Shown here piece after piece: positions 1 to 12,274 of a stretch of 64,000 nucleotides of DNA (position 1 is the first letter of the stretch; each line of letters begins with the position of its first letter). The DNA comes from Populus alba. Taxonomy: Eukaryota; Streptophyta; Magnoliopsida; Malpighiales; Salicaceae. The notes under the pieces are model-generated. The model was not told the DNA's origin. It saw only the letters and a program-made list of their open reading frames with translations, and did not search any database. The position numbers and the translations under genes are program-made. Location of the stretch: NCBI RefSeq assembly GCF_005239225.2, contig NC_133301.1, positions 4,923,157 to 4,987,156 of the forward strand, in the 5' to 3' direction.

Positions 1-1059
1 GAAAGTTGATATTTTTCCATTTATAGGATTTTTAGGATTCCCTATAAATATAAAGCTAAACCTATTATTTTGGTTGAAAGAAAAGCTATGTCATATAATA
101 TTTTCAGAAAATTAGCAAATAAAAATAAAAATACTGACAAAATTTTTTCATTTGTAGATTGCGGTGAACTTTACCGACAAAATAGTCTCTTGTTGTATCC
201 ATTGGTAACCACCAAAAAATATTCCCTTGGTATCTACCGAGAGAATTATAGTGGGAAAACAAAGAATGAAAAAAAAAAACCCCTAAGAAGTACGATAATG
301 TGTCATCTTTGTGGACAAACTTACCAATGGATTTAAATTTGTCGATTAAATCCATCGGTAAATCCTTTTATAATATTTAATTTATGACCTGACGAGTGAC
401 ACTCCTCTCTCTCTCCTCATTTATTCTTTTTCCTCAATTTTTCTAAGTAAGAAACACCACAAGCCCTCTAATTTTATCATAAATCAACCTCTCACTACAA
501 ATCCAACCATCCTAACACTTAGTTTCTTTGCATTCCTATTCTGATTCAAATTTTATTGAGGATTCCCCACTTTAGGTAAGTAAAACTATCAATTTTTTAT
601 TTGAACTCAATTTTAAAATGTTATTTTTTATTGCATATTTTTGTAGTATATTTATTTTGTTTGGTTATTTACATGTTTTATATTTTTTTCCCCATAAATA
701 TTTGTTGTATGAATGTATGATTTTCACATGTTAGGGTTTGTCTTAGATTTTATAAAATTATATTTGTTTGTAAATTGATGAAATTTAATTTGAATTTGTG
801 ACTTAGGTGTTTTATGATGAAATAAATAATTGCTTATTTAACGAGTCCGTTTTATATTTTGTCAATGTTATTGTTGAGTTGAAATTTTTCGTAAATGTAT
901 TGAAATTTTAATTAATGTAGATAATTGATAATGAATTAGTTATAGTATTAAAATAATTTGAAGAAATTTGAGTTAAACCAATATTCGATTATTTATTTAG
1001 TTTATCTAATTAATTAATACACATTGTCATCGATATTCTAAATAGGTTTGACATAAATA
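1..1059 (+). other. Subterminal and 5' leader region of the old CACTA element
   Basis: No gene. Positions 150-360 carry weak copies of the subterminal motif, for example CCATCGGTAAATCC near 352, in direct and inverted order. The rest is AT-rich leader or first-intron sequence leading to the tnp2 relic start at 1060. Short ORFs here on either strand have no recognisable content. Confidence 0.6.
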
Positions 1060-2207
1060 ATGGGTGATTGTTCATGGATATATCATGATTCACCTGAAGG
1101 GTTGCATAGGATGAATTATTGTAATGTGGTTTAGGTTTTATTAATTCCCACTATCTAGTTTAGAAAATATTAATGGAGGCGGTATTAGATATCCATGTAA
1201 GAGATGTAAAAATAAAAAAGTTTCCCAATCTAGATGTTGTAGCGATGCATCATTTATATAAAAAAAAAGGTTTATAAAGAGATACTTGTGTTGGTTTGCA
1301 CACAGAGAATCATATGCTCCTCACAAGACCATGGTAGAAAGGATTTTTAGGTCAACTTCTTGTTCTAGTAATGTACATAAGTTGTAGATGATAATGGTAA
1401 TCCTTATAGAAATATGGTTATGGATGCAATAAGAATGGATCAGGGTTATACCGGTCAATGTCCAATAGTAGATGAAGAACCTAATGCAGATAAGGCCTAG
1501 TTTTTTTTTTCTTTTGAAAAACTCTAACGAACCATTATGTGATGGGTGCATAAATTATAGTAAATTATTAGTCATTGCATAGGTGTTCACCATCAAGTCA
1601 GATCATAGGTTAAGTAAAGCCGATTATAAAAAAAATATTAAATTGATGAAAAGTAGTTTACTTGAACAAAATAAGATGTAAGAGAAGTTTTATACTATCC
1701 ATGATGAAACCCCTGAACATAGAATAAAAGTTTTTTGACATATGTCCAAACTTCTGCATGTTGTACTACCTTGAAAATATAGAGTTAACCAATTGCAGAA
1801 CATGTGGGCATACTCATTTTAAACCCAGAACTGGTAGGGGAAGAACTCTTGTTACACATATAAAACTTAGATACCTCTCAATCACACCTAAACAACAAAG
1901 GTTTTTCATGTCATCATAGATTGTTGAGAATAAGATATGGTATAATTTACATGATGTGGTGGATGGAGTGATAGTGCATTATTCTGATGTTGAATCCTGG
2001 AAACATTTTAATAGGGTGCATCTTCAGTTTTCAATAGAATCAAGGATTGTTCATCTTAGGTTATGTATAGATTAATTCAATCCATTTGGTACATTTATTG
2101 CCTCTTATTCTGGTTGGCCGGTGATACTTGAGGTTTACAACTTGCCATTGGCGATGTGCATGAGGTCAAAGTTCATGTTTTTATCTATGGTCATACTCGA
2201 TCCTAAT
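1060..2207 (+). pseudogene. tnp2 transposase relic, N-terminal half
   Basis: A decayed N-terminal half of a CACTA tnp2 transposase. The reading starts at an ATG at 1060 followed by a transposase-associated-like stretch (C-S-W-I-Y-H, then LHRMNYCN), which aligns with the start of the open copy at 30351 (-). Cys-rich CKRCKN and a later CRTCGHTHFKPRTGRG-like stretch are recognisable, as are the tnp2 core phrases around 1980-2190 (dispersed E-W-K-H-F, R-L-C, F-N-P-F). Several stops and frameshifts interrupt it. It breaks at 2207, exactly where the retrotransposon insertion begins, and resumes at 8363. Confidence 0.8.
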
Positions 2208-2424
2208 TGATGTGATCCTAACACCAAAGAATCCATTGGAGGTTCCAGTTGGTCCAATTACAAGGCTTAGAGCTAAGAGGTTCAAAAACACATTCAATGG
2301 ACTTCTTCAAGATACGTGGGCTAAGTTGGAATTCAAGAGGATGTTTAATAATGAGGAGCAAGTCGTGATTAATCTGATTCATGTTCAAGAGGGGTTTGTT
2401 GGTGGAACCAAAACCATTACATAA
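2208..2424 (+). pseudogene. Gypsy polyprotein C-terminal tail
   Basis: An open stretch with the motif PLEVPVGPITRLRAKRFK followed by N-G-L. This Pro-Gly-Pro-(I/M)-T-R-x-R-A-K phrase is typical of the extreme C-terminus of plant Ty3/gypsy polyproteins, just upstream of the 3' LTR. Nothing upstream of it survives: the sequence goes straight into the transposon flank at 2207. This is a fragment, not a gene. Confidence 0.7.
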
Positions 2425-2961
2425 GGATTGGGAGAAGAAGACTATATTTGGATGGTTTGACATTTCACTACCTTTTTTTTTTAATCATAACTAGAGTTAG
2501 ATGTCACATTTTGAGGTGATTCTAGTTGGTAAAGAAACTAAACTTCCGTAACTTTCCAACGGTATATGGCACGCCTTATAATTCTTTAAGATGAGAAAGA
2601 GCCATCCATTTGAAGTTGGGCTTTGCTGCTGCCAAACAGAATGCGATAATAACCGAACTTGTATTATTAAATTAGTCAGGCTATTAAACCTTCTTTATTT
2701 TATGCAGAAACACTTGTTTGGGTTTCAAACTTGTTTATTTTATTTATTTAATTAGTTTGGGCTAGTTTAGCCTAGGTTGATTATTAGTTAAACTAGGTTT
2801 ATGTGTGATCAATTAGGGAAACTAGGGTTTCTGGCTTGGGATATAAATACTCTTGAGAATAATTTTCAGCACACTTTTTTGCCTAATAATATTTTGATTT
2901 TTGTTGACCTTTAGTTGTCAATTTAGGCTCTTGATTGAACTTTCAACTCTTCAAAGAATTG
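2425..2961 (+). repeat. 3' LTR-like region of the gypsy insertion, left part
   Basis: Non-coding sequence after the polyprotein tail. It includes a TATA-like GGATATAAATACTC at about 2839-2852, as expected for an LTR promoter. The sequence is interrupted at 2961 by the ~1.8-kb LTR and seems to resume at 4771 (GACCAATCTTTATTG onwards). Boundaries of this LTR are not certain. Confidence 0.5.
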
Positions 2962-4770
2962 TGCATGCTTATCAAGGTTTTATATCATCATTTTGCACTT
3001 GAAGTATCAATAACTCCTTAACTAAAACATGTTTCACAATAACAAGTTTGATACTATAAGATACCTTAATTTATGGTAAATGTTTATCTTAAATGCAGGC
3101 CTAACACATAAATAAAAGGATTGATTGATGAGTTTAAGTATTGAAAAATGAAAGGACAAAGAGATGGCCAAACTTAGTAAAGAGATGCTGGTGCAGTCCA
3201 AACCGGAACATTGCTAGTAATTGAATCATATCTGGAGCTATAGATCTCGGATTTAGATCCACTTTATATGGATGGAAAGGTAAGACATAGGCCTACAAAT
3301 TTCATAGGAGCCTAAGAATTAAAAAGGCCCTTTTGAAGTCCAAATTATAGCAACAATGAAGAAGTCCGAATCTGTCCTGTAGCCCGGACACTGTTCAGTG
3401 TTTAGCCCATATCTCGAGTTCTAGAAGTCCAAATGACCTCATCTTTTTTTTGTTGGAAAGCTGAGACAATTTCCTAGAAGCTTCATAAAGATTCTATTCA
3501 AATTATGATGTCAATAATGATATTTTGTTCAGAAAAGAAGATAAGGATTGTCACCAAAGTCAAGATGTGGCCACCCACTCATCAATTAGTCAAAAAATCA
3601 ATAGTTCCAAATTTTAGCTTATAAAAGGAGGTATTTTCCATGCATTTAGGCATCTTGGTTTCCATATCAAGATCATGCTCTTGTTTTCTCTCTTTGTATT
3701 TCTTATGTTTTGCTTTCATTAATATCAAGTTTATGCACTTCATTTCCTTTCCTTTATTTAGTTAACTTCTTTCTCATTTATGTTCTTATCTTGTTCATTT
3801 ATGTTTCTTTATTTCATTATGTTTAGCTAAGTTAATTATGTCAAGGTGAAAATGGTACATTAATGATATAAGAATAAGTATAACATAAACTTAACATGGA
3901 CCTTAACGTTGGATACTAAAATGTTTTATATTTGTTATCTTGTTCACTTTTAATACTTTCCTTGTTAAATGGTTAATCTAGATTTATGTTGCATAACACT
4001 TGGTACAACAAATACTTGACACTTTCATAGCCTATACTGTATGGTATAACCAACACCTGAGCTATGAAAAGAACTTGATTTGTTGTTAACATAAGTTATA
4101 ATCGAGAATGCCTGACAACATTTACAAGTATTAGCATTATTCGAATAAGATAACTAATGTAATCATGTTAACAATTTATAATCTGATTGGAACCTCTTTT
4201 ATGTGTGGTTTCTAATTGAGTAATAAGAGTTTATACTATCCTTGTTTGAAGTACCATCAGTGGATCCTCTAACCTTGACATTTGTTTTTATTATTGTTTA
4301 ATCCTTACATAAACCTTACCTCTCAAAGCTCTCTTTATTATTACTACTATTATTATTATTATTTACATTCTTGTTATATTATATGTACGTTAAGTATGCT
4401 CTGTGTTTGATCAAGGATCTTGACATTGTTGGTCTTGCCTTGTTTATTCGTATCAGAAATCTATTTATATTATATAATATATCTCTTTGATCTTTTCATA
4501 AACTCAGTATATAGGCTGAAAACCTGTGACCCGATCTTTTAGATCATTCTCATGTATAATAACGCCACGTACTGAGTATTATTATTATTACTCTTAATAT
4601 TACTATTACTATTATATTTATTATTGTTGTTATTATTGTTGTTGTTGTCGTATTGTTATTTATAATTTATACAATTAACCTCTCTGTGGTTCGACCCCGG
4701 TCTTGCTGGGTTATTTATTACTTCGACACTCCTGCACTTGGGAGAAGATATCAAGCTTTTAGTCGTGTCA
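2962..4770 (+). repeat. ~1.8-kb LTR, copy 1, likely solo LTR (TSD AATTG)
   Basis: First of three related LTR copies. It runs from TGCATGCTTATCAAGG to AGTCGTGTCA, with AATTG directly on both sides (2957-2961 and 4771-4775), as for a solo LTR. Typical LTR end sequence (GTGGTTCGACCCCGG, then ACACTCCTGCACTTGG) lies near 4685-4742. Other copies start 17 bp earlier, at TGATTAGTACTTAAAAG, so the AATTG match could be chance beside a truncated copy. An (ATT)n run is present near 4340-4365. Confidence 0.65.
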
Positions 4771-4958
4771 AATTGACCAATCTTTATTGTGAATTTATAC
4801 TTTTTTTGTTTGTCTCTAAGTGTAGGTATTGTGATTGAGTTGGTTTATAGTCTTGTTATCTTGGAGTAGGTCTTCAATTGTGATAAGCTTATCCTATTTT
4901 CAAAAAACTTGGATTGGATAGATCTTGGGTTCGCGAATTCCATTAAATTCTGCTGGGG

Positions 4959-6195
4959 TGATTAGTACTTAAAAGTGCATGTTTATCAAGGTTTTATATT
5001 ATCATTTTGCACTTGAAGTATCAATAACTCTTTAACTAAAGCATGTTTTATAATAACAAGTCTGATACTATAAAATGCCTTAATATATGGTAAATGTTCA
5101 TCTTAAATGCAGGCCTATCACATAAATCAAAGTATTGATTGATGAATTCAACTACTGAAATTGTGAAGATAAAGAAAAGGTGAAGCTTAGAAAAGAGATG
5201 TTGGTGCAGTCCAAACTAGAACACTGTTTGGTAATTGGATCATATCTCGAGTTCTAGATGTTCAAATGACCTCAAGTTTTTATACAGATTCGGTAAAACA
5301 TAGGTCTACAACTTTCATGTGGAGTCCAAGATTTAAAAAGGCCGTTTTTAAGTCCAGATTATAGCAACAACAGAGAAGTCCAAATCTGTCCTGCAGCCCA
5401 GACACTGCTTAGTAATCACCCCATATCTCGAGTTCTAGAATCCAAATGACCTCAATTTTTTTTCCTGAAAAGCTAAGACAATTTCTTAGAACTTTCATGA
5501 GTATAAGTGGTTCCAATTCTGACGTTAGTAATGCCGTTTTATTCAGACAAGAAGATAAGGATTTTCACCAAGTCAAGATGTGGCCACCCACTCAACAATT
5601 ATTCATCAAATCAATATTCCAAATTTTGGCCTATAAAAGGAGGCATTTACCATGCATTTAGGCATCTTGGTGTTCAGATCAAGATCATGTTCTTGTGTTC
5701 TTTCTTTGTATTTTGTAAAGTTTAAGTTTTATTTTATGTTATATTAATCTCTTGTTTATGCTTTTCATTTCCTTTCCTTTATTTATATAATTATGTTCTT
5801 ATCTTGTTTAAGTATGTTTCTTTCTTTCATTATGTTTAGCTAAATCTATCATGTCAAGTAATGGAGTAAGAATAAGTATAGTATAAACTTAACATGGACT
5901 TTAATGCTTGAAACTTGACATGACCAAAAGATTGATGTCTTCTCCCAAGTGTAGGAGTGTCGAAGTAATAAATAACCCGGCAAGACCGGGGTCGAACCAC
6001 AAAGAGTTTAATTGTATAAATTATAAATAACAATACAATAACAACAAAAACAACAACAACAACAATAATAATACTCAGTACGTGGCGTTGTTATACATGA
6101 GAATGATCTAAAAGATCAGGTCACAGGTTTCCAGCCTATATACTGATTTTATGAAAAGATCAAAGAGATATATTATATAATATAAACATAATGTA

Positions 6196-6241
<46 letters not shown>

Positions 6242-8347
6242 GTAAAAGAAGAAGATGAAGAAATTAATGAGAACTTTGAAATGAAAGATTAGTGTAAGGA
6301 TTAAACAATGATAAAAACAAATGTCAAGGTTAAAGGATCCACTAATGGTATTTCAAACAAGTATACTATAAACTCTTATTACTCAATTGGAAACCACACA
6401 TGAAGGAGGTTTCAATCGGATGATTTGTCATTAATAGCTCATTATAAATTGTTAACATGTTCATATTAATTATCTTATTTACATAACACCAAACTTTTAA
6501 ATATTGTCAGAAATTCATGATTCTAACTTATGTTGACAACAAATCAAGTTCCTTTCATAGCCCATGTGTAGGTAATACCATACGGTTGGGCTATGAGAGT
6601 GCAAAGCATTTGTTGTACCAAGTGTTATACAACACAAATCTAGATCAACCATTTAACAAGCAAGGTATTAAGAATTAGTAAGATAAAAAGATAAGACATG
6701 TTAATATTAAACATTAAGGTCCATGTTGAGTTTACACCATACTTATTCTTACACCATTAATGTAACCTTTTCACCTTGACATAATAAACTTAGCTAAAAA
6801 TAATGAAGAAGAGAAACATAAATAAACAAAACAAGAACATAAAGAAAATACAAGTTATCTAAGTAAAGGAAAGGAAATGAAAAGCATAAACAAGATATTA
6901 ATGAAAGCAAAACTTAAAAATTACAAAAAAAATATAAAGAGAGAAATAAAGAGCATGAACTTGATCTGAAAAACCAAGCCCCCAAAATGCATGGCAAATG
7001 CCTCCTTTCATAGGCCAAAATTCAGAATTATTGATTTGATGACTAATTGTTGAGTGGGTGGCCAACTTTTGACTTGGTGAAAATCCATATATTCTTGTCT
7101 GAATAAAAAAAACCTGCTACCATCCGAAATGGGTCCACTAGAAAACATGAAAGTTGTAGGAAATTGACTCAGCTTTCTAGGAAAAAAAAATAGAGGTCAT
7201 TTGGACTTCTAGAACTCCAGATATGGGCCAAACACTGAATAGTATTCGGGCTGTAGGACAGATTCGGACTTCTCCGTTGTTGCTATAATTTGGACTTGAA
7301 AACGGCCTTCTTAGATCTTAATGAAAACATGAAAGTTGTAGGCCTATGTCTTACTGAATCTGTGTAAAAAGTTGAGGTCATTTGGACATCTAGAACTCGA
7401 GATATGACCCAATTACCGAACAGTGTTCCAGTTTGGACTGCACCAACATCTCTTTTCTAAGTTTCACCCTCTCTTTATCTTCACAAATTTCAGTAGTTGA
7501 ATTCATCAATCAATCATTTGATTTATGTGATAGGCCTGCATTTAAGATGAACATTTACCATATATTAAGGCATTTTATAATATTAGACTTGTTATTATAA
7601 AACATGCTTTAGTTAAGGAGTTATTGATACTTTAAGTGCAAAATGATGATATAAAACCTTGATAAATATGCGTTTTTAAGTACTAATCAATACTAACATG
7701 TTTTATATTTATTATCCTACTCACTCTTAATACCTTGTTAAATGGTTAATCTAGATTTGTGTTGAACAACCCTTGGTACAACAAATGCTTGGCACTTTCA
7801 TAGCCCAACCGTATGGCATAACCTACACCTGTGCTATGAAAGGAACTTGATTTATTGTTAACATAAGTTATCACCATGAATACCTGATAATATTTACAAG
7901 TATTGGCATTACTCGAATAAGATAATTAATGTAATCATGTTAACAATTATAATATGATTGAAACCTCCTTTGTGTGTGGTTTCCAGTTGAGTAATAAAAA
8001 TTTATACTATACTTGTTTGAAGTACCATTAGTGGATCCTCTAACCTTGACATTTGTTTTTATTATTGTTTAATCCTCACATTAATCTTACATCTCAAAGT
8101 ACTCTTTATTATTACTATTATTGTTATTACTGTTATTGTTATTGTTATTATTATTAGTATTACTATTATTACTACTACTACTACTACTACTACTACTACA
8201 AATTATTATTAGTATTGTTGTTGTTGTTGTTGTTGTTTATAATTTATATAGTTAATCTCCTTGTGGTTCGACTCCGGTCTTGCTTTGTTATTTATTACTT
8301 TGACACTCCTGCACTTGAGAAAAGACATCAATCTTTTAGTCGTGTTA
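4959..8347 (+). repeat. ~1.8-kb LTR, copy 2, split by an inverted copy
   Basis: Second LTR copy, present as 4959-5915 and 7690-8347. It begins TGATTAGTACTTAAAAG after a CTGCTGGGG run and ends near GTCGTGTTA. The two parts join up when the inverted copy at 5916-7689 is removed: the break falls at the place matching GGATACTAAAATG in copy 1 (about 3910). No clear target duplication of its own was found. A TAC-rich microsatellite lies at about 8170-8200. Confidence 0.7.
5916..7689 (-). repeat. ~1.8-kb LTR, copy 3, inverted inside copy 2
   Basis: A near full-length LTR in reverse orientation. It begins TGACATGACC (reverse of the GTCGTGTCA end) and finishes GTACTAATCA (reverse of the TGATTAGTAC start). 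Its flanks are AAACT (5911-5915) and ATACT (7690-7694), a 4-of-5 match consistent with an aged target duplication. It carries an (AAT)n microsatellite of about 15 units at 6195-6241. The self-into-self inverted insertion gives this stretch a long inverted repeat with copies 1 and 2. Confidence 0.7.
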
Positions 8348-8362
8348 GTTCGTATCACTAAT

Positions 8363-10507
8363 AGTTTGTGTTGAAATATAGATGTTTGTCTTTATCCATT
8401 AATTGATGAGTTGAAGTAGTTATGATCATTTAAGGCTTTTAGATATGATGTATGAGGAAATAAAATTTTCAAATAATGGCAGCTTTGATGTGGACAATCA
8501 ATGATTTTTCGACATATAAAATGGTTCCTAGTTGGACATGCATGGAAAACTAGCATGTCCATATTATATGGAAAATAACAAAGTCTTTATGTTAACAAAT
8601 AGTGGTAAAACATCTTCTTTTTTTTTTTAATTGCCACAAGCGGTTCGTGCCAATGGATCACAAGTGCAGAAAGAACAAAAAGGACTTCTATGTTGGCAGA
8701 GTTGAAAACGATGTTGTATTGCCGTTACCATCTGATGAAAATTGTATGACATGGTATCGGAGTATGATGGCATTGTGTTTGGTTCAATCTAGTAAGCAAA
8801 AGTTTCCTGGTTTTGGTTTGACCTATAATTGGGTAAAACAAAGTATTTTTTATGAGTTTTCTTATTGGAAGACCAATATTCGCAACCATAACCTTGATGT
8901 CATACATACTAAAAAAATCATGTTTGAAAATATTTTAAACACGATTATGGATATGAAAGGAAAGACAAAGAACAACATTAAGGTTAGAATGGATATATCT
9001 TGTTTTGTAACTATAAAAATATAGAATTGGTTTATGATGGGTCACGGGTCCCAAAGCCCAAAACCAGTTTCACCTTAGACATGAATGCATAGTTGTTTAC
9101 AAATGGCTTAAGACTCTATGTTTTCCTTATGGACATGCTTTGAACATATCAAGGTTGATGAATTTGGAGGATTGTAGATTGTATGGAATGAAAACTCATG
9201 ACTTCCACATCTTTACACAAATACTCATTTAATTCCATGGAAGTACTTGCTCAACCTTTAGAGAAAAGTAAAAAACCAAGAGCATGTTAAGGCTTTAATA
9301 TGCAAGGCCTAAATTATTGAAGAGATCTCAACATTTATCTTGTTCTATTTCGAGCCTCATGTGAGAACAAAAATCAATCGGGTTCTAAGGCATGATGACA
9401 ATGGGGAAGTGCCTTCGAGTGAGAACTTGTCAATATTCTTTCATACTAGATGACCCGTACCAAAAAATATTGTGAGGAGAAGATATTTGATAGAAATAAA
9501 ATTCAGACAAGCACATCAATTTGTTATATTAACTGTGATGAACTAAAACCTTTTATTTAGTAAGTATAATACTCTATATGTTGTTACTTCTGAACAATTC
9601 ATCTCTTATATTATTATAAACTAATAGATTGATGAATTCCTCATAAACAACATTGTCAATTTTTACTGTACAAAAACTCACACCTGACTTAATCCTAAAT
9701 TGTTTGATTATAAGATGAATAATTTTTCACCTGGTTCAGAACATATGTAAGGACTATTTAATTATTCTTATCTCTTGGGATACTTAATTTCATTAGACAT
9801 TTCTCGTTAACTATGATGGAAATGTAATTCATATACTGGGTTTATTAATTGGGAGGGAATATTGGTGTTACTTTGAATTTACTAAATGTGAGTCATGAAA
9901 GAAAGGTGAAGTTCTATAATGGATATTTCATTAATGGACATGTGTTTCATACTAAAGAGTATGGTTAAGATAAAAAGACATATAAAAGTAGGGTCTGTGT
10001 TAAGGGATTGACTTTTAATGAATTTGAAGTTAAATACTATGGGAAGTTAGAAGAGGTCATGATTTTATTCAAATGCTATTGGCATGATACCACTAACAAA
10101 GGAATCAAAGTATATCATTATCATGGGTTGGTCAAAATTAATACAAAGCCTAAACTTCGCAACGTCGACGATATCTTTTTTCTTGGCCAATCAATTCCAG
10201 CAAGTTCATACACTCCTTCCTTGTTCAGGATGGTAATAATGAATTAACTGTAGGAGATGATGTCTTTCAACTTGATGGGTTAGTTGATCTATATCAAATT
10301 TCTTCTTTTAATGACTTAGAAGAAACTTCAAATTTTCGTGTTGTTGAGAATACTTTTGTTGATGTCGACATTGAGGAGTTAAATAATATTTTGAAAACGA
10401 GGAGACATAAACAAGTCGATGAAGATGATGATAACAATGAAATCAATATAGAGCATTACAATGAATATGACAATGATGAAATTGAAGAAGAAGATAATTC
10501 TGATTAA
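8363..10507 (+). pseudogene. tnp2 transposase relic, C-terminal half
   Basis: Continuation of the tnp2 relic after the insertion. The first codons read N-I-D-V-C-L-Y-P-L-I-D-E-L, matching the open copy around its residue 399. A 140-codon open stretch (8602-9024) matches the region with KKDFYVGRVENDV, FPGFGLTYNWVK and NLDVIHTKK. Beyond the point where the open copy stops, this relic keeps going: 9060-9550 looks like the DUF4218 region (S-M-E-V-L-A-Q-P), and 9890-10250 like DUF4216 (VMILFKCYWHDT, then GIKVYHYHGLVKIN). An acidic tail ends at TAA 10505-10507. Stops and frameshifts are frequent. Confidence 0.8.
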
Positions 10508-12274
10508 TTTGTACAACAAAAATGTGTAATGCCATAAATTATAATGTAATATTTATAGATGAAATTAACTTTAAGGTAATGACAATAACGTTTATTTATT
10601 GTTAAATCATAATGAAGCATTTAATTTATATGATTTTATTATTATACACAGAACTTGTGTTATTGTGTTGTGTGTGATGCTATAATTTTAAATATTTACA
10701 GGATAGATACATAAGGAATACAAATACAATTTGTTAGTATATTTCAGAGAGCATTGAAATTGTTCCTTTCTAACTAGCATTGTTCATTGTGTTCAATACA
10801 TACCAGATCACCAACAATTAATGTTTGTCGGTATTTTCTTGAGAGCTAAAGTACTATTCATTTCCCACTTGCACTATTTATTACTAATTAGTACCTACAG
10901 AATCATTGACAAATGAAAAAAAATAGTCAATGATAGTTGGTGAGTTTTTTAAATCTTTTTATTAAATTAAAAGTTTCATTTAGACTTTACAAACAGATAC
11001 ACCGATGAAAAAATTACAAATATTAATATTTAAAATGTCATCAATAAAACTGTTGATAAAAAGGCCCTTAATTGAAATATTAGAATTCCTAAAATCAGAA
11101 TAAACGGGCACATTTGTCTTCTTTTCTCTTCCTCTGCAACTTCTTCTCTCATCCTCCCAAATCTTCATATTTCTTTCTCTTCTCTCTCTCACCTTCTATC
11201 CTTAACCCTTTATCTTCTCTTCTCTTCTTCTCCATGCGGAAGTATGTCTTCTCTTCTCTTCTCTTCTCTTCTCCTTCTCTTCTTATCTATTTATTCAATG
11301 ATTTGTTTGGATTGTTTTTCTCTTCAAGCTCGGGAAAACTCAACTTAAGGTAAGATTCTTTTTTTTCCCTTCTTTTATTTCTTATGTTGTTAATAATCAT
11401 ATATATGTTAATGGAAATTTTTTTTAATTATTCTGTTATAAATAATTGTATAAATGTTGATGAAAAATTTTTTATTTTAAAAAAAAATTTTCTATCATAA
11501 ATAGTTGCATAAATGTTGATGGCAATTTTTTTTTCTCTTATTAATAATTGTATAAACATTAATGGAAATTTTTAAAATGTTTTTGTTCTTTAATGATTGT
11601 ATATAGATTTTTGGAATTTTTTTAATTTTTTATTTTCTATAACGATTGTATATAGATTGGTGGAATTTTTTTAATTTTTTTATTTAATAATTGTATATAG
11701 ATTGTTGGATTTTTTTTTTTGAATTTTTATGTTCTTTAATGATTGTATATAGATTGTTGGGATTTTTTTAATTTTCTCATATTAGTATTGTTAGCTAATT
11801 GATTTGTTGGTGTTAACACAATTTTCTATTTTAAAAAAAATAAAAAATAAAAAATAGTAGCCATCATAAATGCAAAAAAAATTAAAAATGGCTACGATAA
11901 TAGTTAGGATAAATGAATAGTTTTTAATGTGAAATAATGACACTAAAAATCCTTTAATGTGTTTATATTAACCTCCTATGATCATTTCGCAAATGATTGT
12001 AGCAAAATTAATTGATAATTTGGTTAAATTAACATAATTGAAATTATTCAATTAACATAGATTGATATAAAATCAACTAGTTTGTGGCAATCCAATTTAA
12101 ATTGTTGTGTATTTGCAGGTTTAAAAATTTTGGGTAGCTTCCAGTATAGAGAAAATGCTACAATTTTTATTATTTTTTTAAATAGGAATGGTTTACGGTA
12201 CTATAATCCTTTAACATGAGTAGATGCCTAAGGAAAAGTCAATAACACATACAAACAAGATTGCTGCTAATTCT
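10508..12274 (+). other. Inter-gene region of the old CACTA element
   Basis: No protein gene. Around 10800-10945 there are weak terminal-type motifs (ACCAACAATTAATG next to TTTGTCGGTATTTTC), suggesting the same between-gene motif block seen at 27610-28320 in the younger element. A strongly pyrimidine-rich tract with TTCTCTTC repeats at 11110-11290 corresponds to the purine-rich (on +) leader at 27530-27600 and 43060-43120. From 11340 to 12200 the sequence is AT-rich with repeated GATTGTATATAGATT units (11585-11765). Confidence 0.55.

Larger units (their letters stand above)
2208..8357 (+). mobile_element. Ty3/gypsy-type retroelement insertion with nested LTRs, TSD CTAAT
   Basis: A 6150-bp insertion that splits the tnp2 relic. 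CTAAT occurs at 2203-2207 and again at 8358-8362, and the transposase alignment against the copy at 28456-30351 shows that both occurrences match the same codons, so this is a 5-bp target duplication. The insert begins TGATGTG and ends GTATCA. Its left part is the end of a gypsy polyprotein, not an LTR, so the 5' LTR and most of the interior are missing. The rest is a 3' LTR-like region (2460-2956, 4776-4958, 8348-8357) broken up by copies of a second, ~1.8-kb LTR. Confidence 0.75.
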
